DNA of 64,000 nt from JAUIAI01 sp045106815 (GCA_045106815.1 JBGCFG010000003.1:186001-250000); one strand, 5' to 3'. Positions 17,954 through 27,098 are shown, numbered from the stretch's first letter. Notes: generated by a model from the letters alone, not told the origin. Numbers and translations: made by a program.

Positions 17954-18898
17954 TCACCTTAGTGAGAGAGATTGGCATAAGGGCATAGGGGGAGTGGTTG
18001 TTGGAGTCACTGGCAGGCTTTCATCGGGCTTCACAACAACACCCTGGCCTTGCAGTGAAAGAAACGCACTTTGTATGTGACCGAGTTTGAGCAGCTTTGT
18101 TGCGACTGCCTGACCCGTTGATAACGCGCTCATCCGTTCCTGCGGCGTCAACGTATCAACATCAACCGTGACAGGCATGCTGCCCAGATCACTGTCGGGA
18201 AACAACTCGTTTGCAGGCGCACGGCTAATCTTTGGGCTCGCCGGCAAATCAATGGCGTTTGCAATGATGGTCGCCGCGCAATCGGCAGCGGCGGCACTGT
18301 GAGCAAGCACCGTGACGGCATCAGCGATACCGAGTGAATGGCTTCTTCCTTGCCAGCCACTCGTGGCAATGCCGCCAATGCGGTCGGAAGCTGTGACGCA
18401 AACCGTCGACGCGATCCGCCCAGTGCGCAGGCTGTCACAGATACCGATATTGAACACTTCACCGTCGCGTAAATAGAGTGCAATATCGCCGCCATTATTA
18501 ACGCTTGCACGCGTAATCGGTTGACCGCTCAAAATGACTGCCAGCAGTTCATCGGCCACCGACCCCGCGACTGCAGCCATCGGCGTGATGAACTGTTCAT
18601 TGGCATAAACACGCGCAGCTTTGAACATCTGCCGGGCAATGCGGCCAGTTGGAGAGACTGGTGCTGCAGGTTGAATCTGGCGGCGCAGCAACGTCAGTTC
18701 ACTGACCAGTGAAGGGAGCATGCTCGGAAATGCGTCAATCGCTCTTGCGTAGGCACTGCTGATTGCTGACTTTGAACCATCAAGTGCGACAAGCAATTCA
18801 ATTGGACCGTGCTGCAGATGCAGTCTTTGCCCGCCGTTGATCCAACGAACCCGCGCGCCTTCAATTCCCTCGCCTTGATGGGCGATGCGCTCACTCAC
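17954..18898 (-). CDS. UPF0280 (ApbE-like) protein, possible flavin transferase
   Basis: A 314-residue protein of the UPF0280/ApbE superfamily. It shows ApbE-like landmarks: FITPMAAVAGSVADEL (103-118), VNNGGDIAL (133-141), GGIATSGWQGRSHSLG (175-190), and IADAVTV with ADCAAT (205-210), where ApbE has its metal- and FAD-binding residues. ApbE proteins attach FMN covalently to threonine in partner proteins; UPF0280 members have no proven role known to me. It overlaps the end of the 6-hydroxynicotinate-reductase-like gene by eight bases. It may flavinylate that protein (inference). A Pro/Thr-rich C-terminal tail from about residue 290 is unusual. Confidence 0.82.
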   Translation of the reverse strand: MSERIAHQGEGIEGARVRWINGGQRLHLQHGPIELLVALDGSKSAISSAYARAIDAFPSMLPSLVSELTLLRRQIQPAAPVSPTGRIARQMFKAARVYANEQFITPMAAVAGSVADELLAVILSGQPITRASVNNGGDIALYLRDGEVFNIGICDSLRTGRIASTVCVTASDRIGGIATSGWQGRSHSLGIADAVTVLAHSAAAADCAATIIANAIDLPASPKISRAPANELFPDSDLGSMPVTVDVDTLTPQERMSALSTGQAVATKLLKLGHIQSAFLSLQGQGVVVKPDESLPVTPTTTPPMPLCQSLSLR

Positions 18899-20450
18899 CG
18901 CTCGCCCCTTTCACTGACTTGAGCGGCCATGGCGAACCTGACACCTGTCCCACCTGACGCTGTCCGACCAGTACATGGTCGTTGGTCGCGCCGCCCATGC
19001 CGTTCACGGCATCTGACACCGACACGATGCGCGACACATGACCACCCAACGCTTCATAGTCGTCGCGACGCAATGTGAATTCAATGGGCGCGACGAGTGC
19101 AGGTGTGGGCACATAGCCAAATGCACGATCCGGCATCTGAGTGACATCCGCCATCAGCGTAATGCCACCCCCTGGCCAGATATAGGCAGGCGCGCCGCCG
19201 CAAGTAACGGTTGTCAGCGCCTGGTTAACCGAATGCGTCAGACGAATCGGATTACGCGTCACCCCTGAGCGCAGGGATCCGCCTGCGCCTCCCATGAACA
19301 TCACACTGCACAGGGCCGGCTCGCAGTTTTCTTCAATGAGTGCCACGGACGGGAGCAGCCTTGACGGTATCGGTAGCTTAACGGGCTTAAGCGCTTCGTC
19401 GAGTTCAAAGTAGGCAGCATGCTCGCCAGTCGTTGAGACCATGAGAATCGACAAACCGGGCCGTGCGAACTTGGGTTTGAACTCATCGAGAATAGTGAGC
19501 GGATCTGACAGATCAGTCCCCCCCCAACCATTGCCGGGCTGCGCAACTTGAAAGTATCGGCCGGGTGTCGAACGCCGCCCGATAATATTGATGCCCGTTG
19601 GTTGCCAGCCGAGCACCTTACCGGCCTGATGTTCTGACACTACCCCCGTGATGTGATCATCAACCACGACCACCTCATCCACAAGCCCTTGCCACTGCGA
19701 GGCAAACATGCCAATGGCAGCTGAGCCACAACCTACCCGCATACGCTCTTCGCATACGCCGTCAATGACCGGCGCCTGACCGGCCTGCACAATTAGTGTT
19801 GATCCTTCGTCTACCGTGAGTTCAACGGCCTGCCGGTTGCATAGCGCAAGCAAGGTCGCACAAGTGACTTTGCCTTCTTTTTTAGTGCCGCCCGTTAAGT
19901 GATTAACCCCGCCAAGCGATAGCATCTGCGACCCGTATTCACCGGTGGTGACATGACCGACAGGCTCGCCTTCGGCACGCACCAACTGCCGCTCAGGACC
20001 AATATGTCGATCGGTATCAATTTTGACCTTGGCGCCGCAGTAGCTGAATATTCCCTCAGTCACGACGGTAATCATGTCGACACCATCAACCTCGCTGCTC
20101 ACAATGAACGGGGCTGGCTTGTAATCAGGATAAGTAGTGCCGGCTCCAATCGCTGTGACGAACACTCGATCAGGCTGAATCAGTGTGCCATCCCAAGGCA
20201 GCACAGTTGGTTGAGAGTCATCCTGATCAGTCTCAGACAGGTCGGCACCGTCTTCAAGAAACGGCACGACTTCACCACCAAACTCGACTCGCTTTTCCAG
20301 AATGGTGAGCGGATCAAGCCTTACCAGTTGCCCGGCCTGATTGGCATAACGGTCGCAGGCCCCGGACCGACCTTCCGCAATATTGCAGATAACCGGGCAG
20401 GCGTCGCATCGGATCTTGCCGCCGGCCTCAGCCATGGTGTGACTGGTCAT
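18891..20450 (-). CDS. 6-hydroxynicotinate reductase-like Fe-S oxidoreductase
   Basis: A 519-residue protein resembling Hnr of Eubacterium barkeri, which reduces 6-hydroxynicotinate to 1,4,5,6-tetrahydro-6-oxonicotinate with reduced ferredoxin. The N-terminus holds CDACPVIC at 15-22 and GACDRY at 30-35, a C-x2-C-x3-C-x9-C set fit for a [4Fe-4S] cluster. Further cysteines are at 138, 233 and 241. LRSGVT at 393-398 resembles the SGAT motif used for covalent FMN attachment. I took the ATG at 20450, overlapping the upstream hydroxylase gene by 23 bases; ATG 20435 is possible. Its place between a Mo hydroxylase and an importer fits ring reduction after hydroxylation. Substrate unproven. Confidence 0.78.
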   Translation of the reverse strand: MTSHTMAEAGGKIRCDACPVICNIAEGRSGACDRYANQAGQLVRLDPLTILEKRVEFGGEVVPFLEDGADLSETDQDDSQPTVLPWDGTLIQPDRVFVTAIGAGTTYPDYKPAPFIVSSEVDGVDMITVVTEGIFSYCGAKVKIDTDRHIGPERQLVRAEGEPVGHVTTGEYGSQMLSLGGVNHLTGGTKKEGKVTCATLLALCNRQAVELTVDEGSTLIVQAGQAPVIDGVCEERMRVGCGSAAIGMFASQWQGLVDEVVVVDDHITGVVSEHQAGKVLGWQPTGINIIGRRSTPGRYFQVAQPGNGWGGTDLSDPLTILDEFKPKFARPGLSILMVSTTGEHAAYFELDEALKPVKLPIPSRLLPSVALIEENCEPALCSVMFMGGAGGSLRSGVTRNPIRLTHSVNQALTTVTCGGAPAYIWPGGGITLMADVTQMPDRAFGYVPTPALVAPIEFTLRRDDYEALGGHVSRIVSVSDAVNGMGGATNDHVLVGQRQVGQVSGSPWPLKSVKGASGE

Positions 20451-23202
20451 GGATATGACGTTCTTTGAGTGCCGCGAGAACTTTCTCTGGGGTCGCAGGC
20501 AGGTCTCGCACAATGGCGCCTGTTGCATGGCGCAGCGCATTCACGATCGCCGGCGCGGTAGGAATCAGCACGTGTTCGCCAAGACCTTTTGCGCCATAAG
20601 GGCCTTCGGCGTCTTCAACTTCAATAATGAGATTGGTGAAAGTCGGCATGTCGCCAATCGTGGGAATTAAGTAATCATGCAGGTTGTCGGATCGCTCAGG
20701 CTCATAGTTTTCCATCAGCGCCATTCCGAGGCCCTGCGCCACTCCGCCTTCGATCTGTCCCTCAACGAGCATTGGATTGATCGCCCGACCAACATCATGT
20801 GCACAGGTGATGTGATCAACCACGATACTGCCAAGTTCAGTATCCACAGTCATCTCTACAATCTGAGCGCCGTATCCATACACAGCATACGGTGCTCCCT
20901 GACCTGATTCATTGAGCGGACTCGTTGGCGGGTCATAAGTCTCTTCGGCCATCAAGACATAGCCATAGGGATTAACCTCTAGACGCCTCGTGTCAATGGT
21001 GTGCTCAACACCCCCATCAACCACTTTGATCTGACCATCACCCAGCATGATTTCACTTTCGGCTCTCGCCTGTACCTGTTGCAGGATAGTTTTGCGCAAT
21101 GCATCGCCTGAAAGCCTCGCAGCCGATCCCGTCACGTAGGTTTGGCGCGACGCCGATGTTTTGCCGCAATCAGGAGTGAGGTCGGTATCGCCATCAATCA
21201 ATGCGATCTCATGTACAGGCACACCCAACGCATCAGCAGCAATCTGGGTAATGACGGTATTGGCGCCCTGCCCGATATCCATCGCGCCCTGATGCAGCAC
21301 GACCTGGCCATCAGGCCTAACACCGAACCGAACCGTCGACGGATTGGGCAGTGAGGTATTTCCACACCCATACCAACACGATGCAATGCCCACACCCTTT
21401 CGCTTTGTGCGATCACCAGGTGCGCCGTTGAAACTGTACGCCTTTTCTAGCGCTGCTTCCCAGGCAGGCACAAGCGCCTCAAGGCAAGCGACAATACCAA
21501 CGCCCTTCTCAAACACCTGACCCGTCACGGTCGGTTGACCATTTCGCAGTGCATTCTTGAGACGAAACTGCAGGCGGTCGATGCCCACCTGATCCGCAAG
21601 CTCATCAAACGCGCACTCCTGCGCCACCGCGGATTGCGGGACGCCAAAGCCACGGAACGCACCGGCAGGCACCGTGTTGGTGTGAACCGCGACGCTTTGC
21701 GCTCGGTAGTGCGGAATAAAGTACGGACCTGACGCATGCACGGGCACGCGATTGGCCACGGTTGGCCCCCAACTCGCATACGCTCCAGTATTGAATACCC
21801 CGTGAAAGTCGAAAGCGGTTAGTTGTCCGGTGATGTCGCAACCAACGGCAAGGGTGATCTCTGATGGATGGCGCTTGGTGCTCGAGCGCATTGATTCCAT
21901 GCGGCTGTAGCAGATGGCCGCCGGGCGTCCGGTCTTCCAGGCAGCCAATGCGATATAGGGCTGAAAGGAAACGTCGAGCTTCGACCCAAAGCCTCCCCCG
22001 CACGCCGACGGCATGACTCTTACCTGCTCCTTTGGCAGAGCCATGATCTCAGCGAGCGCTTCGCGATCCATTTGGGCGGCCTGAGTACTCCCAAACACAG
22101 TGACCCGCTCGCCATCCCACACCGCGTAGCCCGCCTCGGGTTCAATGTAGGCATGCTCAATAAATGGCGTGGCACTCGATACTTCTGTGACAAACGCAGA
22201 CTGCTCCAATGCAGTGGATGTATCGCCTCGCTGCACAAAGCCTTTGGTCAGAATATTGCCATCCCTGTTCGGGTGCAAGGTATGAGCCGCTTCAAGCTGG
22301 GCAGCGCGGGGGAGTAAGGACGGCGTCATAGCCTCCCATCGAATCGGCATAGCATCCTCAGCCAGGCTCGCGACAGCTTGCGCCTGTCCGACAACAGCCG
22401 CAACCGCTTCCCCGCGAAAGCGCGCAGTCCCTTCAGCAAAAACTGGCTGATCGGCAAACGGTGGGATGACCCCGAAACAATTGCGACCTGGAATATCTGT
22501 CGCATCGATAAACGCGACCAGGCCCGGGTGCGAAGCAATAAAGCCATCCGGATCAGTAATATCGAAGCGGGCCAGATGGTGAGGACTACGAATCACCCGC
22601 ACAGCTAAAGCATCCGGCGGCACTGCATCAGCGCCATAGCGCAAATCCCCGGTCACTTTCGGTATGCCGTCAAGGTGGCGAATTGCACAGCCAACACTCT
22701 TGCCAGCATCCGGCTTTAAGCCTGCGTTTTGAGCGACTGCTTTGGAAAAGTCGGCAGCATTCACCACTGCCTCCACGATCTTGCGATAACCGGTACAGCG
22801 GCAAAGTACACCGCCTAGGGCATCTTCTACCTGAGAGGTGCTGGGCCTGGGCACCTCACGCAACAGAGCTGTTGCCGCCATCAACATACCCGGCGTGCAG
22901 ATGCCGCATTGAGCAGCCCCATAGTGCAAGAAACTTTCCTGTAGAGCACTCAACTGCTCGTGGCTGCCAAGCCCTTCAACGGTGGTCACCGAACAGGCCT
23001 GCACCTGACCGACCGCCACCAGACAACTGCAAACTGGCTGACCATCCAGCAAGACGGTGCACGCGCCGCAATCGCCCGCATTGCATCCGACCTTCGTGCC
23101 GGGCAGGCCCAGATCATTGCGCAGCACATCAGATAAGCGCTCGATTGGCTGCGCCGATACGGTAACCGGCTTTTCATTGACTGTGAACGACAAACGACTC
23201 AT
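20428..23202 (-). CDS. Fused [2Fe-2S]-molybdopterin hydroxylase (xanthine dehydrogenase family)
   Basis: A 924-residue fusion of small and large hydroxylase subunits. Residues 1-160 carry two [2Fe-2S] sites: C40, C45, C48 and C60, then QCGIC and CRC. From about residue 170 follows the molybdenum domain, with CGGGFGSKLD, the substrate-channel motif GAFRGFGVPQ, MDIGQGANT and the catalytic glutamate E876 in GAKGLGEH. AFRGFG in place of AYRCSFR argues against CO dehydrogenase and for hydroxylation of an aromatic or N-heterocyclic ring. The FAD subunit is encoded just upstream with a four-base overlap. Small-large fusions exist but are less common than separate subunits. Confidence 0.9.
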   Translation of the reverse strand: MSRLSFTVNEKPVTVSAQPIERLSDVLRNDLGLPGTKVGCNAGDCGACTVLLDGQPVCSCLVAVGQVQACSVTTVEGLGSHEQLSALQESFLHYGAAQCGICTPGMLMAATALLREVPRPSTSQVEDALGGVLCRCTGYRKIVEAVVNAADFSKAVAQNAGLKPDAGKSVGCAIRHLDGIPKVTGDLRYGADAVPPDALAVRVIRSPHHLARFDITDPDGFIASHPGLVAFIDATDIPGRNCFGVIPPFADQPVFAEGTARFRGEAVAAVVGQAQAVASLAEDAMPIRWEAMTPSLLPRAAQLEAAHTLHPNRDGNILTKGFVQRGDTSTALEQSAFVTEVSSATPFIEHAYIEPEAGYAVWDGERVTVFGSTQAAQMDREALAEIMALPKEQVRVMPSACGGGFGSKLDVSFQPYIALAAWKTGRPAAICYSRMESMRSSTKRHPSEITLAVGCDITGQLTAFDFHGVFNTGAYASWGPTVANRVPVHASGPYFIPHYRAQSVAVHTNTVPAGAFRGFGVPQSAVAQECAFDELADQVGIDRLQFRLKNALRNGQPTVTGQVFEKGVGIVACLEALVPAWEAALEKAYSFNGAPGDRTKRKGVGIASCWYGCGNTSLPNPSTVRFGVRPDGQVVLHQGAMDIGQGANTVITQIAADALGVPVHEIALIDGDTDLTPDCGKTSASRQTYVTGSAARLSGDALRKTILQQVQARAESEIMLGDGQIKVVDGGVEHTIDTRRLEVNPYGYVLMAEETYDPPTSPLNESGQGAPYAVYGYGAQIVEMTVDTELGSIVVDHITCAHDVGRAINPMLVEGQIEGGVAQGLGMALMENYEPERSDNLHDYLIPTIGDMPTFTNLIIEVEDAEGPYGAKGLGEHVLIPTAPAIVNALRHATGAIVRDLPATPEKVLAALKERHIHDQSHHG

Positions 23203-24041
23203 CGCATCAGCCGCCGAGTCTGTTCAAGCAACTGTTTGACCAACGCAAGCGTCGCTTCGATTCGATAAGCCTTGCCGGCACGAACATCATCAATGGGAGA
23301 CAAGCCCGTCAGGTGCTGAGCCAAGACCTGATCGGCTAATGACTCGGTAAGCGGCTGTCCAACCAGCGCCTGCTCCAACTGGTTGAGTCTTTGCGCAACA
23401 GCTGAGCATGAACCGACACTAATGCAGGCTTCATGAACAGCATCATGTGAGTCACTAACCAGTCTGATCGCCACCATTGAAACTGAAATGACCAGGTACT
23501 TTCTAAACCCCAGTTTACTGAAGGCTGACACACCTAGCAGGCATGCTTGGGGGATCAGAATCGCGGTGACCAGTTCATCGCTATGTCGGTCAGTTTGGCG
23601 GCTGCCTTGAATAAACTCAGACAATGGCAACTGGCGTTTACCGCGCTGACTGGCAAGTTCGATAGAAGCATCTAACGTCAGCAACGGCGGCACGCCATCA
23701 GCCGCTGGCGAGGCATTACAAAGATTGCCGACCAGGGTTGCGCGGTTCTGAATTTGGACAGAACCAATCTCTCGCGCCGATTGCTTCAAACCATCGAGTG
23801 CCGGCGGCAGTGTTGCCTTAATCAGGTCGGTCCAAGTGACCAATGCACCGATGCGGAGAAAACCGTCGGCGTTGGTGATGTGGCTGAGTTCGCCCAACTG
23901 GGTCAGGTCAAGAACATTGCCAGTTGAAGGCTGATCTCGCAGCGTTGGAAAGTAGTCAGTGCCACCGGCGAGAATCGACCAGTGGTCATTGGCAAGCAAG
24001 CCAAGCGCGTCCTCCAGTTGGTTGGGTCTCGCGTACTTCAT
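23199..24041 (-). CDS. FAD-binding medium subunit of the molybdenum hydroxylase
   Basis: A 280-residue CoxM/XdhB-type FAD subunit. It contains LAGGTDYFPTLRDQ (FAD motif, about 25-38), IGALVTWTDL, and QIQNRATLVGNLCNASPAADG, where the usual TIGGN appears as TLVGN. The C-terminal part shows SKLGFRKYLVISVSMVAI. It is the first gene of the leftward operon and overlaps the fused hydroxylase gene by four bases, so the pair should form the working hydroxylase. Direct repeats just upstream may be its operator. Confidence 0.9.
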   Translation of the reverse strand: MKYARPNQLEDALGLLANDHWSILAGGTDYFPTLRDQPSTGNVLDLTQLGELSHITNADGFLRIGALVTWTDLIKATLPPALDGLKQSAREIGSVQIQNRATLVGNLCNASPAADGVPPLLTLDASIELASQRGKRQLPLSEFIQGSRQTDRHSDELVTAILIPQACLLGVSAFSKLGFRKYLVISVSMVAIRLVSDSHDAVHEACISVGSCSAVAQRLNQLEQALVGQPLTESLADQVLAQHLTGLSPIDDVRAGKAYRIEATLALVKQLLEQTRRLMR

Positions 24042-24069
24042 TGGTGGCGCTTCATAGAGACGCTTCGCA

Positions 24070-24110
24070 GATACCCGTCGTTTTGATATCCGGTTTCAGA
24101 GATATCCGGT
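24070..24110. promoter_or_regulatory. Direct repeats GATATCCGGT upstream of the hydroxylase operon
   Basis: GATATCCGGT occurs exactly twice, at 24085-24094 and 24101-24110, and a degenerate third copy GATACCCGT starts at 24070. Start-to-start spacing is 15-16 bases. A partly inverted TTGGTATC follows at 24116-24123. The block lies 30-70 bases upstream of the first gene's ATG (24041), where a regulator would bind. No regulator gene adjoins the operon, so the protein is unknown. Confidence 0.45.
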
Positions 24111-24212
24111 CGTATTGGTATCTAGAGCGCGCTGATTGTTGTAGGCAAAATCAGTCTAGCGGCCGTGTCTTAAGGCGTCAAACCCAGGGCCTGTTAACAC
24201 AATGAACGCGCC

Positions 24213-25283
24213 CTAGCCCACCCGGGTATCAGTGAGCTGTCCCAAAAATTTCCCAGGCAGCGTCAGGCTAACCTTCCCGCCAGTTCCACTCTCACGCTTG
24301 GTCGCGCTGATACGACCGCCGCGAGCCTTGATGAGGCGACGCACTCCCAGCAGACCAATACCGTTGTTGCCATAGTATTCACCGCCGTTGAGGAAATTAA
24401 TGACACTGTCAGGCAGGCCGACGCCATTGTCCTCGACCGTAATCTCATAGGCGTTATCGCCGGCCGCTTTCGCCGAGATCGACAACACAATTGAGTCGTC
24501 CGCGTTATGTTTGATGGCGTTATCAATCAGGTTTTGCAACATGACCTGGGTGGCGACCTTGTCACCTAGCACCCAGCTACCCGTCACGATAGCTTTGTGC
24601 TGCTTGGTTGGATCCAGCACCGCCAGCATGTTTTGACAAAGGACGCCGATTTCAAAGTCTTCTATTGCTTCGGGTGCATTGGACACACGCGCATGGTTCA
24701 ACACGTCACCGATTAAAAGCATGGCTTTGTCAGCAACATTCTCAAGCATGTTGACGAGCTCGAGCTTGCCATCACCAAGGTCTTGAAATCCATCGCGCAG
24801 CATGTCGGCCAGGATGCCGACATTGATAATTGGAGTTCTCAGATCATGCGCGGCCAGTTTGATGAACTCTTCCAGATCTGTTTTAAGCAGCAGGGATCGG
24901 GCTTGCGCTTCTCGCACGACATGCTCAACTGAAACATCATGCGAAGTTCCCACTAGCCGAATTAAGGATCCGTCTTCAGCCAACACTGGTTCGAGATGGG
25001 TACGAACTTGCCGCTCAAGTCCGCGGAGCGGTAGTGCCAACTCATAAGTGGCGGGTTCGCGAGAGGCCATAGCCTGGCAATGGTGCTGATACGCAATCCG
25101 CCCGAGTCCGCCGGGGTAGACATCCATCGCTGTGCGACCAAGGATGTCATCCGCGTCTCTGCCCGCCACCTCGCAGGCAGTGCGATTGAAAGCAACATAG
25201 ACTGGCCGTCCGAGGCTGTCCATCTCAAGGGCAAACAGGGCTGTCTGAATCGAATCGAGAAGTGTTCGCTCTTCGGTATTCAT
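24213..25283 (-). CDS. Soluble PAS-domain sensor histidine kinase, orphan
   Basis: A 356-residue kinase with no membrane segment. An N-terminal PAS domain (about 8-118) is followed by a HisKA-like dimerisation helix with the phospho-acceptor H146 in KLAAHDLRTP and a HATPase_c domain: N box LIDNAIKHN, G1 VEDNGVGLP, G2 NNGIGLLGVRRLI. ATG 25283 is preferred; the frame continues to a TTG four codons upstream. No response regulator is adjacent, so it must signal to a distant partner. It lies upstream of the hydroxylase operon on the same strand, but the 170-base gap with repeats makes co-transcription uncertain. Confidence 0.87.
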   Translation of the reverse strand: MNTEERTLLDSIQTALFALEMDSLGRPVYVAFNRTACEVAGRDADDILGRTAMDVYPGGLGRIAYQHHCQAMASREPATYELALPLRGLERQVRTHLEPVLAEDGSLIRLVGTSHDVSVEHVVREAQARSLLLKTDLEEFIKLAAHDLRTPIINVGILADMLRDGFQDLGDGKLELVNMLENVADKAMLLIGDVLNHARVSNAPEAIEDFEIGVLCQNMLAVLDPTKQHKAIVTGSWVLGDKVATQVMLQNLIDNAIKHNADDSIVLSISAKAAGDNAYEITVEDNGVGLPDSVINFLNGGEYYGNNGIGLLGVRRLIKARGGRISATKRESGTGGKVSLTLPGKFLGQLTDTRVG

Positions 25284-25514
25284 GTTGACCCGCAATAACC
25301 CCGATAGTGGACCGCTTTTTTATGCCTGGTCAGCCCCTAGCTCGGACGACCAGTCGCACCGGAGTGTAAACCTATCGGGAGCCAAGATCACGCAAGGATC
25401 GGTCTGAGCTTGTCTTGATCGGACATCGTTGACGGCTTGCTCAGCATGTGCTTAAGAACCTACTGCCATTTCTCCCAATCCTGCTCAAATAGGCCATTGA
25501 GACACCGGCAGATC

Positions 25515-26363
25515 TTAGCCGCCATTGCACGCCCGAGCAGCGGCCTCAGCAAAGTCGGGGTGCCATCGCGACAGAGGGGGCCGGTTCTCGGTAATGTCGT
25601 GGGCTGCCCAGACGATCCGTTGGCGGTCCATCTCGGGCGTCACTTCATCATCAGCGCAAACGATGTAGAAATCGTCGCGTAAGAGCGCCTTCATAAGATG
25701 CTCAACCACCTGAATGGGACGCCAGGCGCCTGGCTTGTGCTCGTTTTTACCCGTAGTGGTCCAACCAGGCACGAGAAGATGCGCCGTTACTCGAGTCTGC
25801 GCTACTTGATTTTCGGCCCTGCCGCGCAAGTCATGCTGCAGGGCCTCCGTATAAGTCTTCAGCGCTGCTTTGGACACGTTGTAGACAGGGTGCCCTGGTG
25901 GATTAGTCATGCCCTGCTTGGAACCCACATTCACGACAAAGCAACGATGTGACGACTGAAGCATGTGCGGGACGAAAGCCCTGACAGCGAAAATCGGCCC
26001 CCAGAGATTGACCTGCATAGCCTGCTGCCATTCTTCAAGCGGCGCTTCCATGCCACGACCGATTCGCGTCACCGCATTGTTCACGAGCATATCGACCCGT
26101 CCAAACGCACTTAATGTTTCAGCCTGCAGTTTCTCTATCTGAGCAGGAACCGAAACGTCAGTTGGTACGGCCAGCACCGAGGCGGAGTTGATAGCCAGTG
26201 CTGTCACCTGAGCATGCGCCTCCGTGAGATCGGCACCCGGCAGATCAGCCATGACAACTGACACGCCCTGACCAGCAAGGTGTTCTGCCAATGCACGGCC
26301 AATCCCAAGGGCGGCGCCTGTCACGACGGCAACAGCCCCAGACGGAAAACTAAGCATTGTCAT
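25515..26363 (-). CDS. Short-chain dehydrogenase/reductase
   Basis: A 282-residue classical SDR. NAD(P) is bound at TGAALGIG near the N-terminus; D after VVMA in VVMADLPGAD suggests NAD preference. Next come LVNNAV, the catalytic serine in NVGSKQG and YNVSK (Y-x3-K). The C-terminal part DDFYIVCADDEVTPEMDRQRI is found in a group of SDRs of unknown substrate. The start overlaps the end of the lipoprotein gene (26350), so the two may be coupled; ATG 26357 is an alternative. Substrate not identifiable. Confidence 0.87.
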   Translation of the reverse strand: MTMLSFPSGAVAVVTGAALGIGRALAEHLAGQGVSVVMADLPGADLTEAHAQVTALAINSASVLAVPTDVSVPAQIEKLQAETLSAFGRVDMLVNNAVTRIGRGMEAPLEEWQQAMQVNLWGPIFAVRAFVPHMLQSSHRCFVVNVGSKQGMTNPPGHPVYNVSKAALKTYTEALQHDLRGRAENQVAQTRVTAHLLVPGWTTTGKNEHKPGAWRPIQVVEHLMKALLRDDFYIVCADDEVTPEMDRQRIVWAAHDITENRPPLSRWHPDFAEAAARACNGG

Positions 26364-26835
26364 ATTGCGGGTCCCGTGTAACGCTGAGCTTCTGAACAAT
26401 GCCGCTCATGTCAAAGTGAACATTGAACATGTCGCTATCTGCCATAGAGCCAATGTGCTTGAAACTCCAAACTTCCTGGCGACTGAGGGTGAAGAACTCG
26501 ATCTCACTGGGCTTGCCTAGCATGCGCCTGACCTGATCGCGATTCATGCCGGCCTTGACTTGCTCGAAACGCGCTTCGGTCAGCATGTTTTCCATCGACA
26601 CAAACTTTCCATCAGGGCCGATAGTGACCATATAGGTTTCGTGCCCGGCTGGCGCCCGCGGATACTCAAGCACGCGGGTACCGTCATTCTCAGCCCAGAT
26701 CAATTCTGGCCGGCCCATGAGCGCTCTGACGTCAGATTCGGTGGATACACCGGGTTTGAGTGTCTTGCTGGCGTAGTAGTCGCAACCAGACAGCATCAAC
26801 AGCACAAACAAGGCGCTCAATAGCTTTGATGACAT
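26350..26835 (-). CDS. BamE/SmpA-like outer-membrane lipoprotein
   Basis: A 161-residue lipoprotein. The signal peptide MSSKLLSALFVLLML ends in the lipobox LSGC. Two SmpA_OmlA-like repeats follow: LKPGVSTESDVRALMGRPEL and VKAGMNRDQVRRMLGKPSEI, each the (K)xGMxxxxVxxxLGxP unit of BamE proteins, so this is a double-repeat relative and not classical BamE, which has one. ATG 26835 gives the clean signal peptide; the frame is open to 26853. It probably acts at the outer membrane inner face, perhaps in envelope assembly. Confidence 0.82.
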   Translation of the reverse strand: MSSKLLSALFVLLMLSGCDYYASKTLKPGVSTESDVRALMGRPELIWAENDGTRVLEYPRAPAGHETYMVTIGPDGKFVSMENMLTEARFEQVKAGMNRDQVRRMLGKPSEIEFFTLSRQEVWSFKHIGSMADSDMFNVHFDMSGIVQKLSVTRDPQYDNA

Positions 26836-26915
26836 CAGACGAGGGTGCAGCATTGAGAGGGCTCCGAGGACGATGAGTTAGTGAGCATAACGGCTGAGTG
26901 AGGTAAAATTGTGAC

Positions 26916-27098
26916 ATGTACGAATCAGACATCACACAGTTTCTGCGCGACCTGAAAGCCAGGAAGCCCGAACTCGACCAGAAGCAGCGCGAGGCCCGCG
27001 CGATCTGGTGGGACCACCCCCAAGACCCGGAAACCGCCAGCAAAAACGCTGAATCCAAGGTCCCGCAACGCGCATATGTCTACCAAACGAGCGATTAA
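26916..27098 (+). CDS. Small DUF3460-type protein
   Basis: A 60-residue protein beginning MYESDITQFLRDLKARKP, very charged, with a WWDHPQDP motif at about 31-38. It matches my memory of DUF3460, a small conserved betaproteobacterial family encoded beside scpA. It overlaps scpA by 23 bases. A TAAAAT box at 26904-26909 is too close to the ATG to be a normal -10 unless the message is nearly leaderless. Function unknown; the context hints at chromosome segregation. Confidence 0.75.
   Translation: MYESDITQFLRDLKARKPELDQKQREARAIWWDHPQDPETASKNAESKVPQRAYVYQTSD

Noticed and set aside
20428..23202. Reading the fused molybdenum enzyme as the missing CO dehydrogenase large subunit
   Set aside because: It has AFRGFG instead of the AYRCSFR loop of form I CODH, already carries its own fused small subunit, and has its own FAD subunit upstream.
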